This document shows positions 25,190 through 33,376 of a stretch of DNA of 64,000 nucleotides, in pieces; the first letter of the stretch is position 1; each line of letters starts with the position of its first letter. Under the pieces are notes generated by a model. The model made no database searches. It was not told the DNA's origin and saw only the letters and a list, made by a program, of their open reading frames with translations. Made by a program: the position numbers and the translations under genes. The DNA is from Sphingomonas sp. DG1-23 (GTDB taxonomy: Bacteria > Pseudomonadota > Alphaproteobacteria > Sphingomonadales > Sphingomonadaceae), in NCBI RefSeq assembly GCF_030730875.1, contig NZ_JAVAMA010000002.1:124001-188000 (forward strand). Reading direction: 5' to 3'.

Positions 25190-25908
25190 GCCGCATTGCG
25201 GTTCTCTCCGACATCCACGGAAATCTGCCCGCGCTCGAGGCGGTCGTCGCCGATGCCGAGGCGCGGGGCTGCCGCCATTTTCTCAATCTGGGCGATTTGC
25301 TGTCGGGGCCGCTCTGGCCCGCCGAGACTGCCGACTTCCTGATGGCGCGCGACTGGCCGACGATCGCGGGAAACCATGAGCGGCAAGTCCTCCGGCTCGC
25401 GCCCGAGCGGATGAACGCCAGCGACGCCTTTACCCGGCCGCTGCTGTCACAGGCCCAACTCGGCTGGATGGCGGGGCTGCCGGCGACGCTGGCGCTGGAC
25501 GACCTGTTCCTGTGCCACGGCACCCCGACGAGCGACGTCGAGCATTTCCTCGAGACGGTCGAGCCCGTGGGGCTCCGCCGCGCCACCGAGAGCGAAGTCG
25601 CGGCGCGGCTGGGCGCGCGTCCGGAACCGCTGACTCTGTGCGGCCACTCGCATATCGCCGGGCTGCTGCGGCTTGCCGACCGGTGTTGCGTCGCCAATCC
25701 CGGCAGCGTCGGGCTGCAAGGCTTCCACGACGATCGTCCCTATCCTTACACCGTTGCGGGCGACGACCCCCGCGCGCGTTACGCCATCGTCGAAGCCGCC
25801 GGGATCGCTTTTCACACGGTCGAGTATGACCATGTGACTGCCGCCGCCAAGGCAGCGCGCGAGGGCCGCGAGGATTGGGCGCAGGCGCTGACGACGGGAA
25901 GGCCCTGA
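25186..25908 (+). CDS. Metallophosphoesterase (YfcE/MJ0936-like)
   Basis: A 240-residue calcineurin-like phosphoesterase with the metal motifs in order: SDIHGN (D9, H11), LGDLLSG, GNHE (about 65), CHG (about 107) and GHSH (about 150). The substrate is unknown. ATG 25186 overlaps the rimM stop, so translation is coupled. It is the first gene of the block separating rimM from trmD. Confidence 0.87.
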   Translation: MSRIAVLSDIHGNLPALEAVVADAEARGCRHFLNLGDLLSGPLWPAETADFLMARDWPTIAGNHERQVLRLAPERMNASDAFTRPLLSQAQLGWMAGLPATLALDDLFLCHGTPTSDVEHFLETVEPVGLRRATESEVAARLGARPEPLTLCGHSHIAGLLRLADRCCVANPGSVGLQGFHDDRPYPYTVAGDDPRARYAIVEAAGIAFHTVEYDHVTAAAKAAREGREDWAQALTTGRP

Positions 25909-25937
25909 GGCCCAAAACTTGACATTTTAAGCCCATC

Positions 25938-26537
25938 ATGGTAGTGGGAATACGGATGCGAAAGGCCATCGGTCTTACCGCTGAACTCCCGGACCACCCC
26001 ATCTGGTCTGCGCTCTCCCGTTACACCATCGGTCCCGACGATGCCGCGCTGTCCTTTGTCGAGCGCTTGGCGCGCGAGAATGGCTGGAGCCGGGCCGAGG
26101 CCGGGCGGGTGATCGAGGAATATAGGCGCTTCTGCTTCCTCGCGGTCACCGCCGGCCATCCGGTGACGCCGTCGGATCAGGTCGATCAGGCCTGGCATCT
26201 GCATCTCACCTATAGCCGCGATTATTGGGAGCGCTTCTGCCCCGATGTGCTCGGGCGGCCGCTGCATCACGGCCCGACTGCGGGCGGCAGCGACGAACAG
26301 CACCGCTATTTCACCCAATATGCCGAGACGCTGCGCAGTTACGAGCGCGTCTTCGGCTCGCCGCCCGCGGATTTGTGGCCCGACGCGGCGCGGCGGCTGA
26401 ACGAGGACCCGAAAGCGCGCCGCGTGCATCCGCGCGACGCGATCATAGTGCCCCGAAACGCGATCCGGATGGCACTGCTGCTCATCGTCGCAGTGCTGAC
26501 CATATTCGCGCTGGGGGTTCTCTTGCAGAGGAGCTAG
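25938..26537 (+). CDS. DUF1399/glycine-rich-domain-type protein with C-terminal membrane anchor
   Basis: A 199-residue protein. The segment VIEEYRRFCFLAVTAGHPVTPSDQVDQAWHLHLTYSRDYWERFCPDVLGRPLHHGPT carries the WHLHLxYxxDYW signature of the DUF1399 family. One membrane helix lies at about 173-195, so it is a C-terminally anchored protein. The two histidines of WHLH and the later HH could bind metal, but this is not shown. It lies 6 bp upstream of the TIGR04222-like gene, a pairing that suggests a joint function. Confidence 0.7.
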   Translation: MVVGIRMRKAIGLTAELPDHPIWSALSRYTIGPDDAALSFVERLARENGWSRAEAGRVIEEYRRFCFLAVTAGHPVTPSDQVDQAWHLHLTYSRDYWERFCPDVLGRPLHHGPTAGGSDEQHRYFTQYAETLRSYERVFGSPPADLWPDAARRLNEDPKARRVHPRDAIIVPRNAIRMALLLIVAVLTIFALGVLLQRS

Positions 26538-26543
26538 GACTTT

Positions 26544-27374
26544 ATGTCGCTCGGACCCTTCGACCTAACCGGCGGGCCGTTTCTCCAGCTTTACGGCGCG
26601 CTGCTGGTATTGACCATCATCGCCGGCCTGATCATCCCGCGCTGGCTCAGGCCCGAGGGCCGGATGCCGCGCAACACCGACATGGATCATCTCGCCTTTC
26701 TCGCCGGCGGCGCGTCCCGGTTTGCCGAGACGGTGACCGCCCGACTGCTGTCGACGAAGCAATTGGTGATGGACGGGAAGAAGTTTCTCGCCGGCGGGTT
26801 CGGTGCCGCCACCCCCGCGGAGCGCAGCGTGCTTGCATTGCCGCAACCGGCGGACTGGAGCGCGGTCGCCGGCGCGGCGGGCCGCCACGTCGATCCGATC
26901 CGCGAGCGGCTGATCGCCGACGGGCTGCTGATGGACGGCTGGACCGCGCTCCAGCTGCGCTTCTGGCAAACCTCGCCCTATCTCCTGCTGCTCGCCTTCG
27001 GCTGGACCAAGCTCCAGATCGGCGAGGCGCGCGGGAAGCCGACCGGCTATCTCACTCTCTTGCTGGTGATCACCGCGGTGTTCGCGCTGATCCGCTTCGC
27101 CGCGCTCGACCGGCGGACTCGCGCCGGAAACGAGATGCTGAGCGAAGCGCGGGAACGCTCCGACCGGCTCCGTCGGGCGCCCGCAAGCGGCGAGGCGGGC
27201 CTGGCGGTGGCGCTGTTCGGCACGACCGTGCTGGTTGGGTCGGAATGGGGCGATTTCCACCGGATGCGGGCGAGCGACGGTGGCGGCTCGGGTGGCGATG
27301 GCGGCAGCAGTAGCGGCGGCGGCGACGGAGGCGGCTGTGGTGGTGGCGGCTGCGGCGGCTGCGGCGGCGGCTGA
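26544..27374 (+). CDS. TIGR04222-type membrane protein with Gly/Cys-rich tail
   Basis: A 276-residue protein with a first membrane helix at 15-33 (LQLYGALLVLTIIAGLII), a soluble region with helices, and a closely spaced helix pair at about 138-180 (SPYLLLLAFGWTKLQIGEARGKPTGYLTLLLVITAVFALI). The tail (about 243-276) is Gly/Ser-rich and ends with cysteines in Gly repeats (GGGCGGGGCGGCGGG). This layout is that of the TIGR04222 family. No function is known. The Cys/Gly tail could be a metal site, an attachment site or a substrate for modification. The stop is next to the convergent reductase gene. Confidence 0.75.
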   Translation: MSLGPFDLTGGPFLQLYGALLVLTIIAGLIIPRWLRPEGRMPRNTDMDHLAFLAGGASRFAETVTARLLSTKQLVMDGKKFLAGGFGAATPAERSVLALPQPADWSAVAGAAGRHVDPIRERLIADGLLMDGWTALQLRFWQTSPYLLLLAFGWTKLQIGEARGKPTGYLTLLLVITAVFALIRFAALDRRTRAGNEMLSEARERSDRLRRAPASGEAGLAVALFGTTVLVGSEWGDFHRMRASDGGGSGGDGGSSSGGGDGGGCGGGGCGGCGGG

Positions 27375-28277
27375 TCAGCGCCGCAGTGGGCGTTGCTCGG
27401 CGAGCATGTTGCGGATCGTCGTCGCGGCGACCCCGGCCTCGCCCATTGCGTGGCTGATCTGGTCGAGCCCCTTGGCGACGTCCCCGGCGGCGAACAGGCC
27501 GGGGACCGAAGTGCGCTGGTGATCGTCGACTTCGAGACATCCGTCCTCTGCCGCGCGCGCGCCGGCCTGGATCGCAAGACCTGAGCGGATGCGCGAGCCC
27601 AATGCGGGATAGATGCTGTCGAACGATAGCCGGCCCTCGGCAGTGTCGAGCGCGATCCGCTCGCCTTCGATGGCATAATTGCCGCAGGGCCCCTCGATCC
27701 GGGCGATCCCGGCGGCGTCGAGCTCGGCGGCGCGGCCTTCGGGAAGATCGTGGCTCTCGGGCGCGATCAAGGTCACGTCGGGCGAATAGCCGCGCAGGAA
27801 CAGCGCTTCGTTGGTGCCGCGATCGCCGGTGCCGATCACGCCCACCCGCTTGTCGGTGACTTCATAGCCGTCGCAGATCGGGCAATAACGCAGCAGCCCT
27901 CGCCGGAGCGCCTCGGCGTGGAGCGCGTCGTCCATCTCGGGGCGATGATTGACCACGCCGGTGGCGAGCAGCACTGACCGGGCGGAATAATCGCGTTCGC
28001 CGACCCGCGCGATGAAGCCGGTCTCGGCGGTGCGCAGCGCGGTGACTTCGGCAAGTTCGCGCTCGGCGCCGTATTTTTCGGCCTGCTCGGCCATCCGCGC
28101 GAGCAATTCCTTGCCCGAGATGCCGTCGGGATAGCCGGCATGGTTGTGCGTGCACGGGATCAGCGCGGCGCGGCTCGATCCGCAATCGAACAGCCGGATC
28201 TTGAGGTGGAAGCGGGCGAGATAGATTGCGGCGGTCAGTCCCGCGGGGCCTGCGCCGATGATGATGCAGTCGTCCAT
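27375..28277 (-). CDS. Thioredoxin-reductase-like NAD(P)/FAD oxidoreductase
   Basis: A 300-residue class II pyridine nucleotide-disulfide oxidoreductase. FAD site GAGPAG (8-13), redox pair C132/C135 ([10 protein letters not shown]), a second dinucleotide site [14 protein letters not shown], and a C-terminal FAD site GLFAAGDV. Thioredoxin reductases have CxTC or CAxC here; CPIC with the following DG is compatible. The NADPH loop is less typical (GTGDRG), so the true substrate is uncertain. It lies 6 bp after the Ada-type regulator gene, so the two are co-transcribed. Confidence 0.82.
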   Translation of the reverse strand: MDDCIIIGAGPAGLTAAIYLARFHLKIRLFDCGSSRAALIPCTHNHAGYPDGISGKELLARMAEQAEKYGAERELAEVTALRTAETGFIARVGERDYSARSVLLATGVVNHRPEMDDALHAEALRRGLLRYCPICDGYEVTDKRVGVIGTGDRGTNEALFLRGYSPDVTLIAPESHDLPEGRAAELDAAGIARIEGPCGNYAIEGERIALDTAEGRLSFDSIYPALGSRIRSGLAIQAGARAAEDGCLEVDDHQRTSVPGLFAAGDVAKGLDQISHAMGEAGVAATTIRNMLAEQRPLRR

Positions 28278-28283
28278 CGCGCC

Positions 28284-28874
28284 CTAACGCACGCCGCGCC
28301 GTTTCAGTGCACTCGGCGGGCGGCGATAGACCTGGCGGAAGGCGGCGTTGAACGATCGCACGCTGCCGAACCCCGCCGCCAGCGCGATCTCGGTCATGCC
28401 GAGATCGGTGGTGTCGAGCATGCGTTTGGCCCGCTGGATCCTCGCCGTGCGGGCTGCGGCCAATGGCGTGGTGCCGAGATGATGCTGGAACAGCCGCGAC
28501 AAATGCCGCGCGCCGATGCCGAGCCGGACGGCGAGTGCCTCGACCCGGGCCTGGTCGAGCGCGCCTTGCTCGATCAGTCGCAGCGCCCGATCGACGGTGG
28601 CGCGCGTGCCCTTCCAGGCCGGCGAATGCGGCGCCGCTTCGGGCCGGCAGCGCAGGCAGGGGCGGAGCCCGGCGGCTTCGGCCGCGGCGGCGCTGGGGAA
28701 ATAGCGGACGTTGCGCGGCAAGGGCTGCCGAACCGGGCAGATCGGCCGGCAGTAGATGCCGGTCGATTTGACCCCGATGAAGATCACGCCGTCGAACGCC
28801 GGATCGCGCGCGTAGCGGATCCGCTCGCACGCGGCGAAGTCGAGCTCGGTCTCCGTGGCGTCGGGCGGCGTCAT
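28284..28874 (-). CDS. Ada-type methyl-phosphotriester regulator (AdaA-like, no methyltransferase domain)
   Basis: A 196-residue protein with an N-terminal Ada metal-binding domain, zinc cysteines C42, C46, C73 and C76 (GIYCRPIC and CLRC), and a C-terminal AraC helix-turn-helix (about 95-196). In Ada, one zinc Cys takes a methyl group from DNA phosphotriesters and turns the protein into an activator. The O6-methylguanine domain of full Ada and the AlkA domain of fused forms are absent; the layout is like Bacillus AdaA. It probably controls an alkylation or stress response, maybe the reductase gene downstream. Confidence 0.85.
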   Translation of the reverse strand: MTPPDATETELDFAACERIRYARDPAFDGVIFIGVKSTGIYCRPICPVRQPLPRNVRYFPSAAAAEAAGLRPCLRCRPEAAPHSPAWKGTRATVDRALRLIEQGALDQARVEALAVRLGIGARHLSRLFQHHLGTTPLAAARTARIQRAKRMLDTTDLGMTEIALAAGFGSVRSFNAAFRQVYRRPPSALKRRGVR

Positions 28875-28998
28875 CGGAGACGGATCATAGCGGTGAGCGG
28901 CGCTTCTGTCCTCCCGGACCGGTGACCACGTCCGAATGCTGCCAGCGGCGAGTCCCCGGCAGCGCTATTCCGAGACAGACGCCGACAGGAGACGCACT

Positions 28999-29403
28999 AT
29001 GGCATCGATTCACCACGACATCTTCATCGCTGCATCGCCCGAAGCGGTATGGCGTGCGGCTCGCACGGTCGACCGGTTGCACGACCTGCTGGTTCCCGGC
29101 TTCGTCGTTGCCACCGAGATGGTGAAAGGGGAAAGCGCGCCGGTACGTCGCGTCACTTTCGCGAGCGGCCAGGTGGTGGACGAAGCAATCGTATCGGTCG
29201 ACGACGCGCGCCGCCGGCTGGTCTGGACCGTCAGGCAGCTGGAACATCACAATGGCGTGCTGACGGTCGAGGAGGCGGAGGGCGGCGTCCGGGTGCGCTG
29301 GACCGCGGATCTTCTTCCCGATGCACTCGCCGGCACGGTCTCGCCGATGATGGCGCAGGGACTGGCGGCCATGAAGGCGCATTTCGAGGGCGTCGCGACC
29401 TGA
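28999..29403 (+). CDS. SRPBCC family protein
   Basis: A 134-residue START/SRPBCC fold protein: IHHDIFIAASPEAVWRAARTVDRLHDLLVPGF at the start and a long C-terminal helix (VSPMMAQGLAAMKAHFEG). The family binds hydrophobic ligands in a deep pocket. AGGAG lies before the ATG at 28999. It is divergent from the Ada-type gene and upstream of vapBC. Ligand and role unknown. Confidence 0.8.
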   Translation: MASIHHDIFIAASPEAVWRAARTVDRLHDLLVPGFVVATEMVKGESAPVRRVTFASGQVVDEAIVSVDDARRRLVWTVRQLEHHNGVLTVEEAEGGVRVRWTADLLPDALAGTVSPMMAQGLAAMKAHFEGVAT

Positions 29404-29432
29404 GCGAATGCCGGCGTGGCCGAGGATGCTCC

Positions 29433-29471
29433 TTGACGCCCTTCAGGCTCGTATATACATCCCGTATATAC
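29433..29471 (+). promoter_or_regulatory. vapBC promoter with double GTATATAC operator
   Basis: Two copies of the self-complementary GTATATAC lie at 29451-29458 and 29464-29471, separated by 5 bp. They overlap a likely promoter (TTGACG at 29433 and TATACAT at 29454). An operator over the -10 is the standard layout for autoregulation by a VapB-VapC complex. GGAG follows at 29473 for the vapB start. Confidence 0.7.
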
Positions 29472-29481
29472 GGAGGCGATC

Positions 29482-29754
29482 ATGGGCGAGGAATATCGCG
29501 CCAAGATATTCAAGTCGGGCAACTCGCTGGCGCTGCGTTTGCCGAAGGCGCTGGGCTTCAAGGAGGGCGCCGAGGTGGTATTGCGCGAGGAGCGGACCGG
29601 CTTCAGCGTCGAACCTTTGCCCGACCAGCCGAAGAAGATCGATTTGAGCGGAATTGCCGGGTCGATTCCGTGGCTGAAGCCTATTCCGCCCGAGGATCGC
29701 ATTTTCGAAGAGCGCGAACTGGACTGGGAAGGAAAGCGGCTCAAGCGTGATTGA
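29482..29754 (+). CDS. vapB: VapB-type antitoxin (AbrB/MazE fold)
   Basis: A 90-residue protein whose first 48 residues form an AbrB-type swapped-hairpin DNA-binding domain (RAKIFKSGNSLALRLPKALGFKEGAEVVL). The rest is a toxin-binding tail (FEERELDWEGKR). It neutralises the VapC product of the overlapping next gene and represses the operon, probably through the GTATATAC pair. GGAG lies upstream of the ATG. Confidence 0.88.
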   Translation: MGEEYRAKIFKSGNSLALRLPKALGFKEGAEVVLREERTGFSVEPLPDQPKKIDLSGIAGSIPWLKPIPPEDRIFEERELDWEGKRLKRD

Positions 29755-30130
29755 GCCTGTTTTCCTGCTCGACGCCAACATCTGCATCTACGTCCTCGCC
29801 GACCCGCATGGTCCGGCAACGCGCGCGGTCCAGTCGCAGGATGAGGGCACGGTGGTCACATCGAGCATCGGGTTTGCGGAAGTGATGCGTGGCATTCCAC
29901 AGGACGAAACCGCGGCCATCGCCAAGGCTGCGGCTTTCTTCAAGCTCGTGCGCCCGTTGCCCTTCGATATTGCGGCGGCCGAGCGTTATGCACGTCTGCC
30001 TTTCCGTCGCGCGCGTTTCGACCGCCTGATCGCCGCACATGCGCTGGCCCTCGGGCTGACCCTGGTGACCAACAACGAGAAGGATTTCGCCGATATCCCC
30101 GGCCTGAAGATCGAGAACTGGACCCTGTGA
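29747..30130 (+). CDS. vapC: VapC-type PIN domain toxin
   Basis: A 127-residue PIN ribonuclease with the acidic site D9 ([11 protein letters not shown]), E45 (GFAEVMRG), D92 ([11 protein letters not shown]) and D113 (NNEKDF). VapC toxins cut specific RNAs, often initiator tRNA. It begins at a GTG that overlaps vapB by 8 bases and ends by overlapping the GTG start of trmD (GTGA at 30127-30130). All active-site residues are intact, so it should be active. Confidence 0.9.
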   Translation: MIEPVFLLDANICIYVLADPHGPATRAVQSQDEGTVVTSSIGFAEVMRGIPQDETAAIAKAAAFFKLVRPLPFDIAAAERYARLPFRRARFDRLIAAHALALGLTLVTNNEKDFADIPGLKIENWTL

Positions 30131-30864
30131 CTTTCGCTGCCACCATATTGACGCTTTATCCCGAGATGTTTCCCGGACCGCTCGGCGTTTCGCTCGCCGG
30201 GCGCGCATTGCGCGAAGGGCTGTGGAGCCTCGAGCCGGTGCAGATCCGCGACTTCGCCACCGACAAGCACCGCTCGGTCGATCACACGCCGGCCGGGGGC
30301 GGGGCCGGGATGGTGATGCGTGCCGACGTGCTCGCCGCGGCGCTGGACAGCGTCGCGCCCGGCCGCCCGGTGCTGGCGATGACGCCGCGCGGTGCGCCGC
30401 TGACGCAGGAGCGGGTACGGGCGCTCGCCGAGGGTCCGGGAGTCACGATCCTGTGCGGCCGGTTCGAGGGAATCGACGAGCGGTTGTTCGAAGCGCGCGC
30501 GATCGAACAGGTGTCGATCGGCGACTATATTCTCTCGGGCGGCGAGATGGCGGCCTTGACCTTGCTCGACGCTTGCATTCGGCTGCTTCCCGGCGTAATG
30601 GGCGCGGCTTCCAGCGGCATGGACGAGAGCTTCGAAACGGGGCTGCTCGAATATCCGCAATATACCCGACCTGCACTATGGGAAGGGCGCACGATCCCCG
30701 AAGTGCTGCGATCGGGGGATCATGCGAGGATCCTCGCCTGGCGAAATGCCCGGGCGGAGACCGATACACGGCTAAGGAGGCCGGACCTTTGGGAGCGCCA
30801 TGAGGGCGCTCGGGTCAGTCCTCCCTCTGGCGCGCAGCGACGAAACAGGAACGACAAGTCATGA
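30127..30864 (+). CDS. trmD: tRNA (guanine37-N1)-methyltransferase TrmD
   Basis: A 245-residue SPOUT methyltransferase with the knotted SAM site ([37 protein letters not shown]) and the [10 protein letters not shown] loop. It methylates G37 of tRNAs reading CNN codons and prevents frameshifting; it is usually essential. It starts with a GTG overlapping the vapC stop, so its translation is tied to the toxin gene. Its stop overlaps the rplS ATG. Confidence 0.95.
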   Translation: MTFAATILTLYPEMFPGPLGVSLAGRALREGLWSLEPVQIRDFATDKHRSVDHTPAGGGAGMVMRADVLAAALDSVAPGRPVLAMTPRGAPLTQERVRALAEGPGVTILCGRFEGIDERLFEARAIEQVSIGDYILSGGEMAALTLLDACIRLLPGVMGAASSGMDESFETGLLEYPQYTRPALWEGRTIPEVLRSGDHARILAWRNARAETDTRLRRPDLWERHEGARVSPPSGAQRRNRNDKS

Positions 30865-31250
30865 ACGTCATCCAGACGCTCGAAGCCGAGCAGATCGCCA
30901 AGTTCAACGAGACCAAGAAGATTCCGGAATTCCGCCCGGGCGACACCCTCCGCGTCGGCGTGAAGGTCGTCGAAGGCGAGCGCACCCGCGTGCAGAACTA
31001 TGAAGGCGTGTGCATCGCGCGCGCCAATCGCGGCATGGGCAGCAGCTTCACCGTCCGCAAGATTTCGTTCGGCGAGGGCGTCGAGCGCGTCTTCCCGCTC
31101 TATTCGCCGAACATCGATTCGATCGAAGTCGTCCGCCGCGGCGTGGTGCGTCGCGCCAAGCTCTATTATCTGCGTGGCCGCACCGGCAAGTCGGCACGTA
31201 TCGCCGAGCGCCGCGACGTGCGCCCGACCGAGGTCGCCGCCGCAGAATAA
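30861..31250 (+). CDS. rplS: Ribosomal protein L19
   Basis: A 129-residue L19 with the family core ([49 protein letters not shown] and [14 protein letters not shown]). L19 sits at the 30S-50S interface. ATG 30861 overlaps the trmD stop. An intrinsic terminator follows at 31274, closing the operon that begins at vapB. Confidence 0.96.
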   Translation: MNVIQTLEAEQIAKFNETKKIPEFRPGDTLRVGVKVVEGERTRVQNYEGVCIARANRGMGSSFTVRKISFGEGVERVFPLYSPNIDSIEVVRRGVVRRAKLYYLRGRTGKSARIAERRDVRPTEVAAAE

Positions 31251-31273
31251 GCTTCGGCTTTTCGACACAGAGA

Positions 31274-31308
31274 AAGGGCGCGGTGGCGATGGCCACCGCG
31301 CCCTTTTT
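31274..31308 (+). terminator. Intrinsic terminator after rplS
   Basis: A 14-bp perfect stem, AAGGGCGCGGTGGC (31274-31287) and GCCACCGCGCCCTT (31292-31305), with a GATG loop and a run of T. It ends the vapBC-trmD-rplS transcript. Confidence 0.92.
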
Positions 31309-31442
31309 CGCGTCTGACGGCCCCTGCGCGGAGGAGGGGCCGCGGGCATGTGGGGGAAGGCGGATGGGCTGATCTGCGATCCAGCCGGTGGCGTGCAAAG
31401 AAATTGCCGCCCGATACACCTGCATCCGTAATTGCACCTATA

Positions 31443-31661
31443 ATGGTAAAGAAGATGCTAACGAAAGGCGAACCCGTGTTCGACGCGACGATGTCACAGC
31501 CCCGTTTTCTCGGCCAGCGCCCCGCCCGGACGGCGCCGCTGCGCAACGAGCTTGCCCATTTCGAACTCTGCCCGATGTGCGGCCAGGCCGTCGACCGGCG
31601 CGATATCCATGCCGTGATGCATCACCTGCCGGTGGGGCATCAGCCCATGCCCCGCCACTGA
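31443..31661 (+). CDS. Small protein with CPMCGQ zinc-ribbon-like motif
   Basis: A 72-residue frame if started at the ATG at 31443; ATGs at 31455 and 31491 are also possible. The C-terminal half reads FELCPMCGQAVDRRDIHAVMHHLPVGHQP, a CxxC pair followed by several histidines, which could bind zinc. The upstream frame is continuous but unconvincing. No family is recognised. It ends convergent to the VOC gene. Confidence 0.5.
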   Translation: MVKKMLTKGEPVFDATMSQPRFLGQRPARTAPLRNELAHFELCPMCGQAVDRRDIHAVMHHLPVGHQPMPRH

Positions 31662-31666
31662 GCTTT

Positions 31667-32044
31667 TCACGCGTAGCTGACGATCTCGAACTCGGTCCCG
31701 TCGTGATCGAGGAAATAAAAGCGCCGGCCGGGATCGTAATCGGCATGCGCGAAAGGGACGAGCCCCGCGGCCAGGACGCGGCGCTCCACATCGTCGAGAT
31801 CGTCGACGAGAATTCCGACATGATTGAGCGGCTGGCCCTTGCCGAAAATGGCGTCTTCAGGCGCTTCGGGCGGCGAATAGACCGCGAGATAGGTGCGTTC
31901 GTCGCCGACATGGATGGTGCGGCCATTGTCGCGCGCCGGTCCTTCCCAGCGGATGTGCCAGTCGAACAGATCTGCGAGCAATTGCGCGGTGCGTTCAGGG
32001 CTGCGGACCGTGAGATTGACGTGCTCGATATAGGGTGCCGGCAT
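31667..32044 (-). CDS. VOC superfamily (glyoxalase/bleomycin-resistance fold) protein
   Basis: A 125-residue protein with two beta-alpha-beta-beta-beta units: YIEHVNLTVRSPERTAQLLADLFDW and LNHVGILVDDLDDVERRVLAAG, ending FYFLDHDGTEFEIVSY. H of EHVNL, H of NHVGI and the late E are candidate metal ligands. The ATG at 32044, with AAGGAA upstream, is preferred to 32071. It is divergent from soxR across the SoxR box at 32089, so it is probably a SoxR-regulated gene. Confidence 0.82.
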   Translation of the reverse strand: MPAPYIEHVNLTVRSPERTAQLLADLFDWHIRWEGPARDNGRTIHVGDERTYLAVYSPPEAPEDAIFGKGQPLNHVGILVDDLDDVERRVLAAGLVPFAHADYDPGRRFYFLDHDGTEFEIVSYA

Positions 32045-32088
32045 GGGTTTCCTTTCCGGATTGGAGGCCATGCCAAAGGCAGCTACAA

Positions 32089-32106
32089 CCTCAACCTAAG
32101 TTGAGG
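32089..32106. promoter_or_regulatory. SoxR box between the VOC gene and soxR
   Basis: CCTCAACCTAAGTTGAGG is an 18-bp inverted repeat with the CCTCAA-N6-TTGAGG form of known SoxR operators. On the minus strand it sits between TTGACC and TAGCTG with about 19 bp spacing, the long spacing typical of MerR-family promoters, pointing at the VOC gene. Confidence 0.82.
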
Positions 32107-32130
32107 TCAAGCGCAAAAATCGGAGGCACG

Positions 32131-32601
32131 GTGAACCGCGGAAACGAATTGCTGACGATCGGCGAGCTGGCCGCGCGCACCGGATTGTCGGTATCGGCAG
32201 TGCGCTTCTACGAGGGCAAGGGGCTAGTCCATCCGATCCGTACCAGCGGCAACCAGCGGCGTTTCCTGCGCGCGGACATCCGGCGCATCTCGTTCGCGCT
32301 GATCGCCCAGCAACTCGGCTTCACGCTCCCGCAAATCGCCGCGGAGCTCGCCACATTGCCCGAAGGAACTGCTCCGAGCGCGGCCGACTGGAAGCGGATC
32401 AGCCGCGGCTTTCGTCAGGTGATCGAGACCCGCGTCGCCCAGCTCCAGCGCACGCTCGACGATCTCGACGGCTGTATCGGCTGCGGCTGTCTGAGCTTGC
32501 GCAAATGCGCGCTCTACAATCCCGACGACCGCGCGGCGCAAAATGGTGCCGGGCCGCGCTTCATCCTCGTGTCGCGCAAGGTCGCGATGGGGCTGGACTA
32601 A
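32131..32601 (+). CDS. soxR: Redox-sensitive transcriptional activator SoxR
   Basis: A 156-residue MerR-family regulator. The helix-turn-helix is at 8-45 (LTIGELAARTGLSVSAVRFYEGKGLV) and the [2Fe-2S] cysteines are C115, C118, C120 and C126 (CIGCGCLSLRKC). Oxidation of the cluster, by redox-cycling compounds, activates transcription. The start is the GTG at 32131 with GGAGG six bases before it. The SoxR box lies just upstream. No soxS is present, as usual outside enterobacteria. Confidence 0.94.
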   Translation: MNRGNELLTIGELAARTGLSVSAVRFYEGKGLVHPIRTSGNQRRFLRADIRRISFALIAQQLGFTLPQIAAELATLPEGTAPSAADWKRISRGFRQVIETRVAQLQRTLDDLDGCIGCGCLSLRKCALYNPDDRAAQNGAGPRFILVSRKVAMGLD

Positions 32602-33248
32602 CGGAAGCTGAAATTGACCGGCCGGGCGATCTCGGCCTGCTTGTCGAAGGCGTGGTCGGCATAGGGACCGTCCCGCTCGACCCAATGCAGGAAAAGATGC
32701 GCCGACCAGCCATTGGGATTGGGCACGGTGCGCCCATGGCGCCGCTGAACGCCGCGATAGACCACGGCGTCGCCGGGCTGCATGGTCAGCGCGGCAGGCG
32801 CTTCCGGACCGAAATCCTCCTCGATCCGCAGCGACGGCGCATGATCGCCGCGCGCCAGTTCGAGATCCCATGGCACGCCGTCGCTATAGTCGAGCGTCAG
32901 CGACATGCTGTGCTCGCACGACGGCCGGTCGCTGTGCACCCGGAGGATGTCGCCTTCGCGATATATCCGGAAATAGCTGTAGCTCGGCAGCAAAGTCCTG
33001 CCGCTGACTTGCTCGGCGATCGGCGTGAGCCCCCAGAGCAGGGTCAGCATCGGCGGGAAATGATAGGAGTACATCTCCACGGCTTCGCGCTTCAGCACAT
33101 CCGAAAGATTGTTGAACGCGCTCAGCTCCGCGCCGCTTTTGGCGACTGCGCGCTGGAACTGGTCGAGAAAGGCATTGCAGACCTCGCGGGCGAGCAGCCC
33201 TTCGACAAGGGCATAGCCGTTCCGCTGATAGTCGCCGATCACCTGCAT
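32598..33248 (-). CDS. 2-oxoglutarate/Fe(II)-dependent oxygenase-like protein
   Basis: A 216-residue protein with a probable double-stranded beta-helix. The iron motif HxD is seen in ILRVHSDRPSCEHSMSLTLDY, followed by MQPGDAVVYRGVQRRHGRTVPNPNGWSAHLFLHWVE with the distal histidine. This matches Fe2OG oxygenases. The substrate is unknown. Its stop overlaps the soxR stop by four bases (convergent). Confidence 0.7.
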   Translation of the reverse strand: MQVIGDYQRNGYALVEGLLAREVCNAFLDQFQRAVAKSGAELSAFNNLSDVLKREAVEMYSYHFPPMLTLLWGLTPIAEQVSGRTLLPSYSYFRIYREGDILRVHSDRPSCEHSMSLTLDYSDGVPWDLELARGDHAPSLRIEEDFGPEAPAALTMQPGDAVVYRGVQRRHGRTVPNPNGWSAHLFLHWVERDGPYADHAFDKQAEIARPVNFSFR

Positions 33249-33376
33249 CGTACCGGGATAAGTCGCGCGGGGCCATGGAGCAAGCCGGCGAGGACAGGCC
33301 CTTTACCGCGCCACCCGCGGTCGCGATAAGGCGCGTTCGCCCGCGCTCGCGGTGCGCGATCTCCGGAGAGACGGGA

